DNA of 64,000 nt, taken from NCBI GenBank assembly GCA_038093515.1, contig JBBPSI010000050.1, positions 62,001-126,000 on the forward strand, given 5' to 3'. The notes beneath the pieces were generated by a model. That model searched no databases. It saw only the letters and a list, made by a program, of their open reading frames with translations, and was not told the origin of the DNA. The stretch is from Butyriboletus loyo. Its lineage: Eukaryota > Basidiomycota > Agaricomycetes > Boletales > Boletaceae. The translations under genes and the position numbers were made by a program. This document shows, in pieces, positions 36,847 through 49,348 of the stretch. Position 1 is the first letter of the stretch, and each line of letters begins with the position of its first letter.

Positions 36847-38973
36847 CTAGCGAGCCCGCTTTCTAAACATCACTCTGGCCGTGGAGTTCGCCGCGATCAC
36901 AGACCCGATGTGCAAGCTCCGTGGACGAGTCGTATTCTCCTCTAGCTTGACATCGTACGTCGTGACGATATGGGCCAACATCGTTTTGAGTTCAGCTGCG
37001 GCAAAGAATCGACCAGGACTAGTGAAGAAAAAATCAGTACAGGTGTGAATGGTGAATGGTGACGGACGAGCGCACCACGCATGTCGACCGTGTCCAAAGG
37101 GTAAATATGCAGAGGAGGTTGCGACAAACTGATGCTTCGCGCCTGCCTCGTCAGCTTCGCCCACGTTTGCGAACCGGAACGGATTAAACACCTCCGCGTT
37201 TTCGTACAACGCGTCGTCGTAATGCAACGCTAAGAGACCCGCCTTGATCCTAGTACCTTTCGGGATCAACGTCCCATCGGAGAACATAAAATCCTTTTTG
37301 GCCTTGCGCGCTAAGCCCACTGGAGAACGAAAGTGGATATGAATTACTAGTGCAATGTACAGGAAAGAAAAAGGAGGGAAGTGACTTACACATGTCGACG
37401 CCCTCCATGCGTATACTCTCCCTAAGGAAACTGTCGATTTTGCGCATCTTGCCCAAGGACGTTTTCGACCATCCCTCTTTCTCGACGATAGCATCGACTT
37501 CCTCGCGGAGCGGCTGCACATACTGAGGGTTCGTCACTAGGTTGTAGAGCGCGCTTGTGAAAACCTGAAGTTCAGATGACCAAAGGACCAAGGCAGGATC
37601 ACAATGTCACACATACATTGGATGACGTCTATATAATGAATAAGGTGAATCATACTTGGATACAACGGCAGGCACTCACATGAATAGCAGCAAAGTTGAT
37701 TGTCAGCACGCGGTTCGTCAAGTCTTCAACCGTGACATTTGGACCCCCTTCATCCATCAGCCATGACAGAAAGTCATGCTACAAAAAGAATGAACATGAT
37801 GCCACCCGCAAATAAGGCGGACCAACAGGTTTTTCAATCCAGTCCTTCCCATACTCATTCGAATATTTCCGTCGCTCTTCAATAATCGGACGAAGATGCT
37901 CCACACCCCGCCTGGTGTGCTTAGGGACGTTTGTAACAAAACGGGCAGCTAGACTGTCAAGAATATGAGGACAGCTCCGTGGGCAGTCAATCGTCAGCGA
38001 CGTACGGTTTCAGAAATTTCGGAAAACAACGGATAAAAAGAGCGCCTACGACGACATCGATAGTATATTGAATGTTGAGAGCCACGAAATCCGGATTACG
38101 ACCTACAGTGAAGGCTCGAAAAATGCAAGCATAACAAAAGGAAATACATACACGCTGGAAGACCAACGAATGATCTGTTACTAGCCCTGCATATGATATG
38201 TTGAACAATCCTCAATGCTGGAACACTCTTCCACTCTATGTCATCCATTATGAGCAACTTGCCATTTTTGATGACGCGAAACATGTTACCATTATCTTTG
38301 AGATCCAAAATCTCATCGAAAGCCGTAACGATCTCATCCCTTAACTCGGGATACAATATCCCGATCTTACGAGTGAGCTGTGAGCGCACCACTGTAACAT
38401 GGTAGGGATTGTCGTGAACGTTGAAGCCCATCGTGAACTCGAAATTAAGGTCCTGTCCGTGATCCTCCGTCAGGAAACGCATAGCGACAAACTGAAAGAC
38501 ACGTTTCTTACTTCATCGGTAGCGTCCCGAAACGAAAGTTCATCCTCGCCGGCATTTCGCAGTTCTTCAATATGTGCACGCCTGGTTACGACGACGACCC
38601 AGTGGTGCACAGTTGCAACCTTGAACGGGGCACTTTTGTGCTGAAATTACCCATGGAGGTTGGTTACAGTACCGAAGTAGAACGACGTTGCTCGCCTTTC
38701 TGTATCCCTCTCGGATCACATCTGTAGCATTAGTCATGTACTCAATGACAGCCCACCACGAGTCAAGCCAACCACTCGATCCGACGGTCGAAAACGCATT
38801 TAGCTGAACAAAAAAAGGATGAGAACGTTACGAAACGGGGATGCAGTGCGACTTACATTTGGACGCTTGGACAACTGCCAGTGGACAATCCCGATGATGG
38901 CTGCAGTAACACCTGCGATAACATACACAACGGGCACGCCTGCAGGTGGCCCAACTGGCACCGTCCACTGCAT
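36847..38973 (-). CDS. Cytochrome P450 (ent-kaurene-oxidase-like group), intact
   Basis: Eleven exons (38857-38973, 38696-38803, 38512-38640, 38152-38452, 38006-38102, 37827-37953, 37680-37778, 37617-37628, 37390-37564, 37076-37319, 36847-37018) sum to 1581 nt, 526 aa. An N-terminal membrane anchor (VPVVYVIAGVTAAIIGIVHW) points to the ER. Next come GYRKHKSAPFKVA, NPYHVTVVRSQLTRK, CRNPDFVALNIQYTIDVV, the I-helix NFAAIHTSSN (O2/H-bond Thr), ESIR (ExxR, Glu about 379), FNPFRF, and the heme loop FGHGRHACPGRFFA (Cys 470, codon split over intron 10). The overall pattern resembles fungal ent-kaurene oxidase/GA-14-synthase type P450s; the substrate is unknown. Intron 2 starts GC (gcgagc at 38695). 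It is the only full P450 here; four other loci are fragments. Confidence 0.9.
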
Positions 38974-39634
38974 TCCGGGGAGCCGAGGTTATGTATCCAT
39001 TATAACGCGCATGCATTTTATACGTCCTACACTCCAATGAAACCGATGCCACGTATGATGCATTGATGCATAGTTGAACCCCTAGTATACTCGGCGATAT
39101 CCGCCGTAGCACATTATGTCGATAACGGCATCTGCGGCCAGGGGTCAAGTCCATCTGAAAAGGTCATATTGCGATCCGTTAATAACGCGACACTGTGTAA
39201 CAACTCGGAGTGTCTGGTAGGCAGGCATTCGTTGGATATGTGATGCCGCAGCGATGCCCATTTCCCGTCGAACCCCGGCGCTAAGGATATTTGCTTACTA
39301 GGGACAGGAGAAAGAGAAATCCGGGACATGTTTGGGGTTGTGCTTGGACATGCTAAAGAAACGCACAACCTAGACAACGACGCAGCAGAGTAATCAGAAA
39401 TCGAGAGCTGAGACGAACTCTGGAAGGTTGTAGTCATGGACATCGGCAGGCTGAGGGTTACCAAGGTGGTAAAGGCCCATGTCCTCAATGTCTGGCGGAG
39501 TGGTAATCGACATCGTTCCCCTCTGCTGGTCATCGTAGTAGATGAAGCATTGTTATCCAACCATAACTTCAGCTGCTAAAACAGGCACAAGTTCGATCAT
39601 AGATGTTTCGGCAGGTGCGCACGCACGGATCCAA
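38974..39634. other. Intergenic upstream of the P450
   Basis: This carries the P450 promoter. The minus strand has a 148-codon open frame (39114-39560) rich in Ser/Thr, ending NMTFSDGLDPW. That last word faintly resembles S28 peptidases, but nothing else supports the idea, so I do not call a gene. Confidence 0.35.
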
Positions 39635-40135
39635 CGGTTGTTTCGTCTACCATTTGGGGCCTCCGAGTTTCGGCAAACGTCAAGTCTTTACTTTCGGTCT
39701 CTTTCTTCAAGTTTGATCTTAATTTGGGTTGACTCTAAATATTGACGTGGCCATTGTGTGGGAGTTCGTGGAGACCGGATGGTGTTATGAACGCTGGCGA
39801 CGTTCACTGCCACCGTACAGTCCAATCGAAGTTGTTTCGTCTACCATTTGGGGCCTCCGAGTCCTGGCAAACGTCAAGTCTTTACTTTTCGTGTAAGCAC
39901 GCTGGCTTACCTAGGTCCGGTAACTAGTACATAAACCGTGATACTGAATGGTTTCCATTCAGTATTTCTGCCATTTGCTGTAGCTGCTATGCGCGGCGGT
40001 CTTGCCATCCGGTCTCAAATTTCTTCGAGTTTGATCTTAATTTGGGTTGGCTCTAAATATTGATGTGGCCACTGTGTGGGAGTTCGCAGAGACCGAATGG
40101 TGTTATGAGTGCTGGCGACGTTCAGGGGATTTAAC
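39635..40135. repeat. Tandem direct repeat, second copy interrupted
   Basis: The unit at 39635-39811 (GTTGTTTCGTCTACCATTTG ... GCTGGCGACGTTC) recurs at 39831-40135. The second copy is split by about 125 bp (about 39893-40018) that contains a perfect 11-bp inverted repeat with a 3-nt loop at 39941-39965 (ATACTGAATGG/CCATTCAGTAT). No coding function is seen. Confidence 0.75.
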
Positions 40136-40171
40136 CTGTCCAGAAACATCAATGGCGAGTCCCACTCAGGT

Positions 40172-41863
40172 AGTGATGGAGCGGTCCGGTCCTGAACGCC
40201 GGTTTGAACCGGACTTTTGAAGAACCGAACGCGAGTTCAGTTGACGGTTTGTTCCTTACGGTGAACCGAACGTTAAGATACGTTCGCGTTCACCTATTGC
40301 AGGGCTTAGATTTTGCGTTACGAACTCGTCCAGACGCGTTCGAACGTTAGCAGACCATGCGTATTACATAATAATTAATATTTGACCGTCTGTCGTGGGC
40401 AAATGATCAACGCTTCAAGTTCGACCATCCGAACTCAGTGATAGCTTTGTCTCAAGAACTCAAAGACTGCAAACTACCTTTCTTTGCACAACATGAGTCT
40501 CCCTTGCTGTTGTTAACCTCCCGATTTTTTCCAAACAAGAGTGCGTGTGGTGCAAGATAGTACAAATCACTCTCGGAGGCTGGTGGTTTCCCCCTCACGG
40601 CTAATCATATCTGACGAACTCGCAGAAATATTCATGCAAATCACTTTCAGAGGCTTGTATTTGCCCTCAGCCCCTATCTCAGGCTAATGGCAAGCTTCAG
40701 CTTGTGTATATAGGTGAGTGCTCTCGTCCCATCGGGCCCGCTCATGGTTGCCCCTGCGGTGTCGTCCGGTGCCCGGTGCGCAGTCGGTCCTTGCCGCCGA
40801 TTACTGGATGCCACTCAGATCCAATTCTTCTACGGTGTCGATGATGATGTCCCACTCTCGTTCTATTACAGTACTCGAATTTCTCGCACAACACTGGGAG
40901 GACTTCGCTGTGAATCCTCAATATAACGACCTTCACGTTGGGCTTGAAAATCTTACCAAGTGGTATCGTAGCACAGACGAGTCTGATGCATACTTCGTAA
41001 CCGTGGGTTTGTTAATCTACGTCCCTTTCAGTACCCACACAATCTAATTGTTATCCTGATTTCAGATATTACCTTACTAGTACACCATCAGTCCAAACCA
41101 GGTTCGCACCACCCAACCACTCGCCACTGTACTATGACCCATTGACAACGTTCTTAGTGGTCCGCACCAGCTCTGGCTCCATTCAATATAGGCATGCATG
41201 GATGCAACAGGCTATTCAAGCCAACGAACTTGCACAAAGTTCTTCCAATCCATGAGCCGAGCTGACCTTGTATCTCTTGAACCCATTGGAAGAGGATATT
41301 GGTGGTGACATTGTGTGGGGGCCCGAGGTAAGTTTTTTGTTGTGTTTCGGAGCCGTGGCCACACTTATAAGTGTATCCTCAGCCTCATTCTATTCAGTAC
41401 TCAACTCTCTTCCGGGTGGCCCGTGATTATCTTGTTATTCATGGGTCTGCAACTCCCTCTGAGCGGGCATTTTCATCTGGCAGACTCACGGGTACTTCTC
41501 GTCGCAACCGGCTCGCTCCACATATCTTCGAAGCCCTACAGCTATTGAAAGGTGGTTACCAGAACAGGCATATTGAGGCGGTAGCTGAGGCAGACGCCCA
41601 TGCATCCAAAGCAGCACTGTTCAAGGGATTCGTGTCCAGGGAGTCTGATATAGATAATATGTCTGTGTAAATACTAGTCCCGTTGCCTTGTTCAAGTGAC
41701 AATGGTCGTTATGCGTATTCATGATACCTGAACGCGAACCGAACGCATGGTCACGTTCACTGCCCGTTGCGTTCAGCGTTCCCGAATATGGGTGGACCGA
41801 ACGTGCCGTTCAGTTCAACGAAAACCATTCAAGAACCGGACCAGACCGGACCCCTCCATCACT
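40172..41863 (+). mobile_element. hAT-family DNA transposon, internally truncated, 1.7 kb
   Basis: Imperfect terminal inverted repeats begin AGTGATGGAGcGGTCCGGTC (left) and, read inward from the right, AGTGATGGAGgGGTCCGGTC. The flanking 8-bp duplications are ACTCAGGT (40164-40171) and ACTCAGGG (41864-41871), 7 of 8 identical. Subterminal regions hold repeated GAACCGAACG-type words on both sides. An 8-bp target-site duplication with this transposase type defines hAT. The element is shorter than a full autonomous hAT and carries only the 3' part of a transposase. Confidence 0.88.
40840..41670 (+). pseudogene. hAT transposase, C-terminal remnant
   Basis: Blocks in order: VLEFLAQHWEDFAVNPQYN, LTKWYRSTDESDAYFV, a broken middle, ELTLYLLNPLEEDIGGDIVW, an intron, then the dimerisation region VARDYLVIHGSATPSERAFS, RRNRLAPHIFEALQLLKGGY, and TAA after 41667. 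This is the hAT C-terminal (hATC) domain. The N-terminal zinc finger and most of the RNase-H-like core are missing, and the frame breaks between 41040 and 41250. It cannot be an active transposase. Confidence 0.85.
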
Positions 41864-42092
41864 ACTCAGGGGGAACGTCGCTATCATGGTGCTATCGGTG
41901 ATGGTAGGAACGTTCTTCTGACTGAGCAGAAAGACTTCGTGTGGTAGGGACTTGTCATCGTATACCTTGCTTTTTCCGGTCCACTTCAATATACACCATC
42001 GCATCGGTTCCGCCGGAGCGTGCGACGTATGCATAGATACTACACGTGCGTTCCCATAGTTCACATGGGATACACAAGCCTACTTTCCCGGA

Positions 42093-43355
42093 ATGCAGTG
42101 GATTGTGCCAGAACTGCCTGCAAGCGTGCCAACGACATATGTTGTCGCAGCCATCGTCGGCAGTGCACAGCTGTCCAAGCGTCCCAACGTCGAGCTTTCA
42201 TTTGTGGAGGCCACGGCTGAAGTGAGACGTTTTCAGATTGTCACGTGCATCCTTCAGGGAGGCTTGCCCGACAGGATATTAATTTCGAATTCACGATGGG
42301 ACTCGAGTTTCACGACAATCCCTACCATATCACGGTGATCCGCTCGTCGAGATGAGATCGTCACGGCTTTCAATGAGATTTTTGATCTCAAAGATAATGG
42401 TAACTTGTCATCAAAAATAACAAGTTGTTTCATATAGGGTGGAAGAGTGTTCCAGCATCGAGGACTGTTCAATTGATTATATGCAGGGCTAGCAAGAGAT
42501 CATTCGTCGGCTTTCACCGCGTATGTATCCCTTTTCATCGCCTGCCTGCGTTTCCGAGCCTTCATTGTAGGTCGTAATCCGGATTTCGTAGCACTCAACG
42601 TCCAAAACACCATTAATGCCATCGCAGGCGGTCTTTTTCCCAAAATGTCTGAAACAGTACGTTGCTGATGATTGACTGTCCACTGAGCTGTCTTCAGCTT
42701 CTTGACAGCCTAGCTGCCTGTTTCATTACAAACGTCCCTAAGAGCATTAGGCGGGGTGTGGAGCATCTTCGTCCAATTATTGAGGAGTGACGGAATTACC
42801 CGAGCGAGCACGGGAAGGACCGGACTGAGAAAGCTGTTGGTCGACCTTATTTGTAAGCGGCACCATGTTCTTTTTTTTGTTTGTAGTACGATTTTTTTTA
42901 TCATGGATGATGGATGAAGGGGGTCCGGATGGGTTGAAGGCCTCATGAATCGCGTGCTATCAGTGAATTTCGCTGCTATCCATGTACGTGCCTTCTGCCG
43001 TCTCCAAGCGGCGACGTTCACCTCATCCACTGCGTTACAGACATCATCCAACGTATCGATACTATCATAGAGAAGAAGGGATGGTCGAAAACATCGAGCA
43101 AGATGCATAAAGTCGACAGTTTCTTCGAGGAGAGTATACGCATGGAAAGCGTCGACATGTGTGAGTCACTTCACTCCCTTCTTTTTTCCGCACATCACCA
43201 TTTCCCCCCCCAGCGGGTTTGGCGCGCAAGGCCAAAAAGGACATTATGTTCATAGACGTCCCAAAAGGCACTAGGCTCAATGCGGGCCTCGTAGCATCAC
43301 ACTTCGCTGATCGGCGTTGTACGAAAACCCAGAGGTGTTTAATCCGTTTAGATGG
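42093..43355 (+). pseudogene. Cytochrome P450 pseudogene, plus strand
   Basis: It opens like the intact P450 with the anchor exon MQWIVPELPASVPTTYVVAA. It then skips to a degenerate exon 4 (FEFTMG, DNPYHITVIRS then TGA), RNPDFVALNVQ, VPKSIRRGVEHLRPIIEE followed by an in-frame TGA, and a later piece KKGWSKTSSKMHKVDSFFEE with ESIRME and GLARKAKKDIMF, ending near NPFRW-like sequence at 43355. The heme-binding exon is absent. It is in the opposite orientation to the intact gene, so the P450 family has been inverted as well as duplicated. Confidence 0.85.
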
Positions 43356-44187
43356 TGCATATTGATCACGAAAAAATCTGATTACTGATCTTTGTCAGGA
43401 TACTATTTCCGAGGGTCCCGCATCTATCATGAAGATGAGCCACGGCCGCCCTCGGCTCACCACGGTCAAGCCATCTACCATGGCGCAGAGGCAAAAGAAC
43501 CATACGACAGGATTAGGTGAGTTCGCTTGCTTGCCTACGTCTCTCACCAATTAAAATGTACGTCGTCTTCGTAACGACGTACTAAGTAAGTGTTATGTGA
43601 TGTTCTGCTCTCTGACATGTACTAAATCCCCCCTGATAGAACAAGAATTATCTTGAAATCTAAGTTCGTACTCTATTCAAGTTGGTGAATATCTTTGGTC
43701 ACCATCAGGATGCTCACCATCCCAGCGCAGAATAACATCTTCATCTTTCAGGCGGGGAGAGGTACTTCGATTCAACATGTCCAAATCGCACGGTGGGAGT
43801 GCGTCGGAACCGCAAGGGAATCGATACCCATCGACACTCCAAATCGTGCCGCACGTTTCGCCTTCGCAGCGATATCCCCACCAGCCGAGAGTGGTCCAGC
43901 ATCGATAAGCTGTAAAAGTTCTGATGTGGTCGCAACCAAGTAAACATCCTGGCGAGCTGAATCGTGATGCTGGAAGGTGACACAAACTCAAAGAACTGCA
44001 CGATCAATGTCCACATACTTGCGATTCTGGATAGTGTCTACGTGTATTGCATCAAATGACCCCGATCACTGCGTCGTATCGTGTGCACCTGAGCGAATAC
44101 ACACCATCCACGCAGGTAATCTGAGCGAAATGGTAGCATCACCTGATCCTTGCTGATGCTGGTCTACCGTAAGTATAACAATATAGG
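43356..44187. other. Intergenic, WD40 copy D 3' flank
   Basis: 43690-44180 includes the inverted form of the WD40 3' flank repeat (the AACTGCACGATCAATGTCCA region at about 43995). An unidentified open stretch (FRGSRIYHEDEPRPPSAHHG) lies at about 43400-43515 on the plus strand with intron-like borders. Its family is unknown. A small hairpin-forming TACGTCGT/ACGACGTA lies near 43560. Confidence 0.4.
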
Positions 44188-46146
44188 TCAAAGAAAAGTG
44201 ATGCGCACTGTTACATAGACCCTCTCAACTGATGGTTGAGATGGATCGTGTTGTTGTTGTACCTAGTAGGACGTGAGTTGTTATGACGAGGTTCACATCA
44301 CGAGAAAAGACACACGGGGTCTGCTGTCCCTGGATCCGCCCCTGTATGCGAAGTATCTTGGTTCAGACGCTTGGGAACAGCGGCCTTGCGACGCGATTTA
44401 TGCTGTAACGTGTGATAAGTCCCTGCATACGGATGCGAGGAACAACCAACCTTTGGCCTTGTGGGGTCTGTTGCAACCGAACGCTAAGATGATATGTGAG
44501 ACACACCGCATCCGAAATGAGCAACACTTACTTTATCAGGTCGAGCGGCGGCCATCCTGGAAGGTCCTTCATTGGTGACATCCACCGATAAGCGAGGAGG
44601 TGATCGACGATCCGCAGGCTGGCGTGATTTTCCGGACCGTCGGTCAGGCTGATGTGCAGTGGCATCCTGATGATTCTTTCTCCGTAGCAACCTTTTGAAT
44701 ATCGAACGGCCATGGCGTGACCCGACGGTATCGAGATTTCGCCCTGCAGATGTCGGTACCTCATCCTCCCGGGGATGGGCAGAAGAAGGGGACGGTGGCT
44801 GCAGCAGAGTCAACACACAGATAAGAGAAGAATGAAGTGATGACGAACCTCGTCAAAGTCAAATTGAGGGCCTGGAATGCTTGACGGCACCTCGACCTAG
44901 ACCATCGTGAACACTCACTTCAAGGTTAAAACGAATAGACCCATACATCGAGGACATCATGATTTTGCTGTTGTACACGATGAGGTCAGCGCAACTGTTT
45001 TGGTGACCGAATGACAAACTCGTACCGAATTTGAGTCAGGCGGTTGATTGTCATGGGCACCCGATGTCGAAGGTTGCTTGTCTTGCTCAGCAGTAGATGC
45101 CTAACATATATTTCATCAACATGGGGACTTATCCAACATGACAGGAGTAGAAAGGCACAAATACTTACATAGAAAGGTCCATACAGGTCTGGCAGAACGC
45201 CATTGAGATCATGTATTACAATTTTCCCATCATGTTGTCCAGTTGCGAGATAGCGGCTGTCTGCGGAGATGGCAACAGACCATGAATTTTCACTGACCTC
45301 GATGACAGGGTCAATCAGAGTCAGTGTTGATGTGTCCAGAAAGATGATTGAATGCTCTCCAAATGTAGCAATGAATTTTCCATTTGCGGCCAGAGCGAGA
45401 GAGTGGACATCCTTGTTGGCATCAGAGAGAATCGGTGATTCAGCAACTTGGGACCCAGTGGCGGTGTCGAAAGATCTGATTTTGTTGCCACGGCACACAG
45501 CAAAAAGTTGCTGATCGTTGGCTGACCATGCGAGCGGAGTCCCCAGATAGAAGGGTGCCTGAGTCTGGATGAGGAGGAGCTCATCGCCATTGTGACTGTT
45601 GAAGATGCAGATGGAGCTCGCAGACGTGGCAGTGGCAATGTGGCTGCCACTTGGGGAGAATTTGATTCTGGTGACCGCGTTGTCGTGTTTGAGCGGGCCA
45701 ATGAGTCTCTTCCCACTTGTGATGCTCCAAATGCTTGCTTCATTTTTTGTAGTCCCAGTGGCAAATCTGGCCGAATCCGGGGAGACGTCGACCACATACA
45801 CAGCCTTTCTGCCCTCCACCTCGATGACTTTTTCATGCAGCTCTGCATCCCACACACTTGCACCCTCCTCAGTGCCGCACACAATCCATTTGTGATCCTC
45901 TGACGCAGAAATCGCGTTCAGCTCCATTCCCGTTTGCTCTCCGACTTGTTGACCGTCCGCAAATCGCCATCGCCGAATCCCACCATTACCACTGCCTAAA
46001 ACATGCTTTCCGTCGGGGTGGAACACAACTGCGTATACATAGTCAGAGCGACCGGTGTCAAGTACTATCGTTTGGTCTTACTGAATTGTCAGCATAGACT
46101 CATTCACTCCATGAAGCTACTACGCACCAGTATTTGTCGATGTCAT
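44188..46146 (-). CDS. WD40 repeat protein, copy D
   Basis: The start exon is 46128-46146 (ATGACATCGACAAATACTG), then a 63-bp intron (GTGCGT...ATAG), then the propeller exon 45169-46064, all in phase. Tail exons follow with the same borders as copy G, and TGA at 44188-44190. Seven blades are visible (VYAVVFHPDG, LNAISASEDH, VYVVDVSPDS, VTRIKFSPSG, GTPLAWSAND, VHSLALAANG, SWSVAISADS). The basic tail has GRSIFKRLLRRK and HKSRRKAAVPK. No lesion is found. The propeller is presumably a protein-binding platform; ligand and location are unknown. It differs from E-G in keeping the spliced two-exon start. Confidence 0.82.
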
Positions 46147-46199
46147 TCTCAGCAATGGCACAATTGTTGGTGTCGGAATGTCAAGGAGAAAAGGGTTTT

Positions 46200-46280
46200 G
46201 GTTTACTCGTGGTGCGCAAGTTGCTGTATAAACACGTTTCCTTGTTCTCAATATGGTAGGTGCCTCGTGTTTTTGGCGCT
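46200..46280 (-). promoter_or_regulatory. Shared WD40 promoter block, copy D
   Basis: Read on the minus strand, it has CGCCAAAAACACGAGGCACC, ATATTGAGAAC, GTTTATACAGCAACTT and CCACGAGTAAACCAAAAC. The TATA-like word is about 75 bp before the ATG. Confidence 0.6.
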
Positions 46281-46734
46281 TTCTTACCCGCATCCCAGTT
46301 AGGTGACCTTGTTGCGACGACTACTCAACATCAGCGAAACCTGCCTTCTTTGCCCAGGACAGTCTGCAATCGCTCGTCATATCTCAGCTCAGGGACTCAA
46401 TTTACGGAGTGTACAATTTCCGTTGGACCAATTGGCGACATATTGTGCACAAAGTATGTCTCATTCTCGAAATTCTGTTCGGCCAGAGGACGCACAAAAT
46501 CCCAGTCTCCTCAGCCCCCTTCGACGGTCTTATCTTATCCCTGACTGGTTCTGCCATCGATGATCCGTCGTTATTCAGTCTCAGGTGCCGCACCATGTTT
46601 GAGCAGACCCCTGCCACTTCCCCAGTAAACTTCCGCGACACCTATCGTATATTGACAATGCCCATCATAGCGAACTAAAATATGCAGGAAGGAGGTAGAT
46701 GGAAATCAGAGTAGTGGCAGGTACTGAGGGACAC
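46281..46734. other. Upstream tract shared with copies E and F
   Basis: A segment at about 46455-46500 (TCTCGAAATTCTGTTCGGCC) recurs at about 51620 and 59480. No gene is supported. Confidence 0.4.
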
Positions 46735-48920
46735 GCATATATCACCAACTCTTTTGCCGACCAGCTTGGATGTTCGTACGTTGAGAATCGATCCAGGTAG
46801 GAAAGTGTAGGCAGGAGGGAATCCTACTGAGCCTGGTCAATAAAAGATAGAACCAAAGAACCTGAACGAAGTTGCCTACAACGATCCATATGTGCTCGAC
46901 GCTCTATCCACTCTTCCCCAACAAACGATGACAGCGCCACCCTCTGTTCTATGATCTGCCTTTTTCGTAGACGAATCGATACACACGACCACGACGTGCG
47001 GGTTGCGTCATGGACCAGGGGGACAACGGGGGACATGGACTTAACTTACGAGGGCTTCGGATCAGATGTTTGCCTCTTCCCACTGATCAGAGAGCAAGTC
47101 GCGTCGTCTTGTGGACCGCGTGTGCCCCGACTGAACCTAGAGTTATCGTGAAGTAAAAAGGGAGTGAGCACCAACGACTCGAAAAACCTGGCAAGCAACG
47201 CCAATGTGAATGCAAAGTCATTCATCATGCCGGGATTCGAGAAGACGAAGGACATTGAATCCACATTTGCACACTGCGGGATACGTTCAACTTTGGGGAA
47301 GCTCACCCAAATGCCAAAGGGTGGAAGTTGGAGGCATCGACGTCGCAAGTGATTTTCAATCGCCGCTAGCATTGGGCTCGATGATGAACGGAAGGCTTCA
47401 ACGCTTCAGTGACCTATGAGTTCGACGTTTACAGTCTCTTGACTCGACTCATGGCTGGTTTTTTCATCCACTGGCATTCTTTGCCACGTCGGGCGGTTCG
47501 CTGGGCTTCCCTGTCCAATGCATTTCGTCGGCGTCCTCACCTTCACCCTCTGCACTGGCTCGCGACCCTCTGGCCTGGGTTCAAGTCGCGTCATTCGAGG
47601 ACACTTGACATCGTATTACCAGGACTGGCACCATTCGCTCTGTGACGCTTGCGGAACAAATGGGATGATGAGACGGACGGTTCGTTGGGATGGAATCGCA
47701 AATCCATACACCTCTTTTCGCACTCCATTGAGTTGGAACTTGTGCGCTGACCGTGCTCTGTTTGGCTCGGAACTTTCAGTCACAAAATAATGAAGATCGC
47801 ACTCTAGGAAAGATCTTCGATAGCATGCCCAGATATCCACAATGGATAGCTGCAGGACTTGGGGCCGCGTGGTCGCAGTTCGGCCATCAACATGTCTGGA
47901 CATGACTTCGATGGTTCCATTTCAGTTTAGCAATGATCCTGCATGCCTCGCTCCACCTCAGCGTGCTCTTATCGCGAAATGTGGGTACGAGATGGTTGTT
48001 GCCCAGCATACGATGCAAATGGTTGGTGAGGAATGCCTTGGAGTGCAGCTCCAATGTCAGGTTTGGGAGCGGTGGTTGTGCGTATGGCGGAGGAGTGGGC
48101 GATCGTGTAGGTGATATGGGCGGCATGGTGCCGATGGGCACGATGAGCATGCCTAGCATGGAGATATTCATGCCGCCCAGCCAATAGGCAAGAAGCTCTG
48201 TGACCTTCCCGAGAACCACCTCGGTCTATGGTGCCATCTTGTAGAGCTCATCTTAAGCAGGTGACGGGGACTGGGGCATATGGGTACCGCCTATCGATTG
48301 AATTATGGAAGTACTCCCAATACTGCCGCGAGCGCGTATGGCGGTTATCGTGCGTGGTCCGAACTAGGGCCCATCCGCACCCATACTCTTCAGGAATCCC
48401 TGCATCGCATCCATGCAAATTCCTACATCCGGGTCGATCTCCATCGACACCACGCCCATCCTATCCTCCTCTCCTTCGCTAGCGTGTCCTCATCCTCTGC
48501 ACCCCACCGTCCACCTAGGATGTCGTATCTCGCGCGTATCCTCCCTCAACCTCGCCTCCGACACTATCGCGTCATACGCCCTGGGTTATCATGGGGCTGG
48601 CCTGTCGCTGCAGCCGTACCTCCTTGCCTTGTCTCAGCGCAATGGGTGCGCACGGATCCTTCTTTCCCCCCTTTGTCTTCATTTTACTATCTGCGCCTTT
48701 ATTCTCGTGGATCGACACCGCGATGTGTACATTCTCGCCGCGATGGCGCTCGCCAGTCACTCATTTAATAATCCTATTTTCCTGAATGTCTCCCAGCATT
48801 ACTTCGCACCACTTTAAATATCCCCGACCCAGTTGTCTCGCTTGCTTCTTCCTTTCACTCACTTATTTTTCTGATGTTCTTTTCCTTGCTAAGCTTGCAT
48901 CATGACCCTGGCGCTGGCAT
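46735..48920 (+). repeat. Module X copy 1: decayed Met/Gly/Pro-rich gene
   Basis: About 2.2 kb aligns with 53555-55760, from the GCCGACCAGCTTGGATxTTCG region to CTTGCATCATGxCCCTGGCG. Plus-strand blocks look formerly coding: FIMPGFEKTKDIESTFAHC, SSASSPSPSALARDPLAWVQ, a Met/Gly-rich segment ending SMEIFMPPSQ (48185), and NTAASAYGGY. Stops and frame changes separate them. A third partial copy lies inverted at 6975-7250 and a fourth at 9880-10060. No domain is recognised, and antisense frames are also long, so even the sense strand is an inference. Confidence 0.6.
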
Positions 48921-49348
48921 CGGGTTTGGGACACCCTCTTGTTCCTTTGCTTCGATCATCAGAAGTGCGATGAGGAACTCGCCTGAACTATCAGCACCAT
49001 CTACCTAGCACGAGAAACGACCTGTCGAGCATGTAAATTCTTCCGTCATTGAGGAGAATGAAGCCCAACGAAAGACCTCTATGTGTACAGACTCCATTCA
49101 GTGAACACCCCAGCGAGCTCAATCATGGATGGGCTTATCAGTGGTTATACTGACACGAAGTCAAAAACACTACATATTCGATGTCCATAGGCTTGCCATT
49201 CAGAGTATTGTACACGTGTATTGCAGTCAATCACCTGGATCACTGCGGCTCATCGTGTGAACCTGAGCGAAAACACAACATCCATGCAGGTAATCTGAAC
49301 GCAATGGTAGCATGGCCTGATCCTTGCTGATGCTGATCCACTGTGAGT
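48921..49348. other. WD40 copy E 3' flank
   Basis: This resembles 60640-60905 behind copy G (shared CATAGGCTTxCCATxCAGAG words). No gene is seen. Confidence 0.45.

Noticed and set aside
39114..39560. 148-codon minus-strand open frame upstream of the P450
   Set aside because: Only a faint S28-like word at its end, Ser/Thr-biased composition, no start context or splice support.
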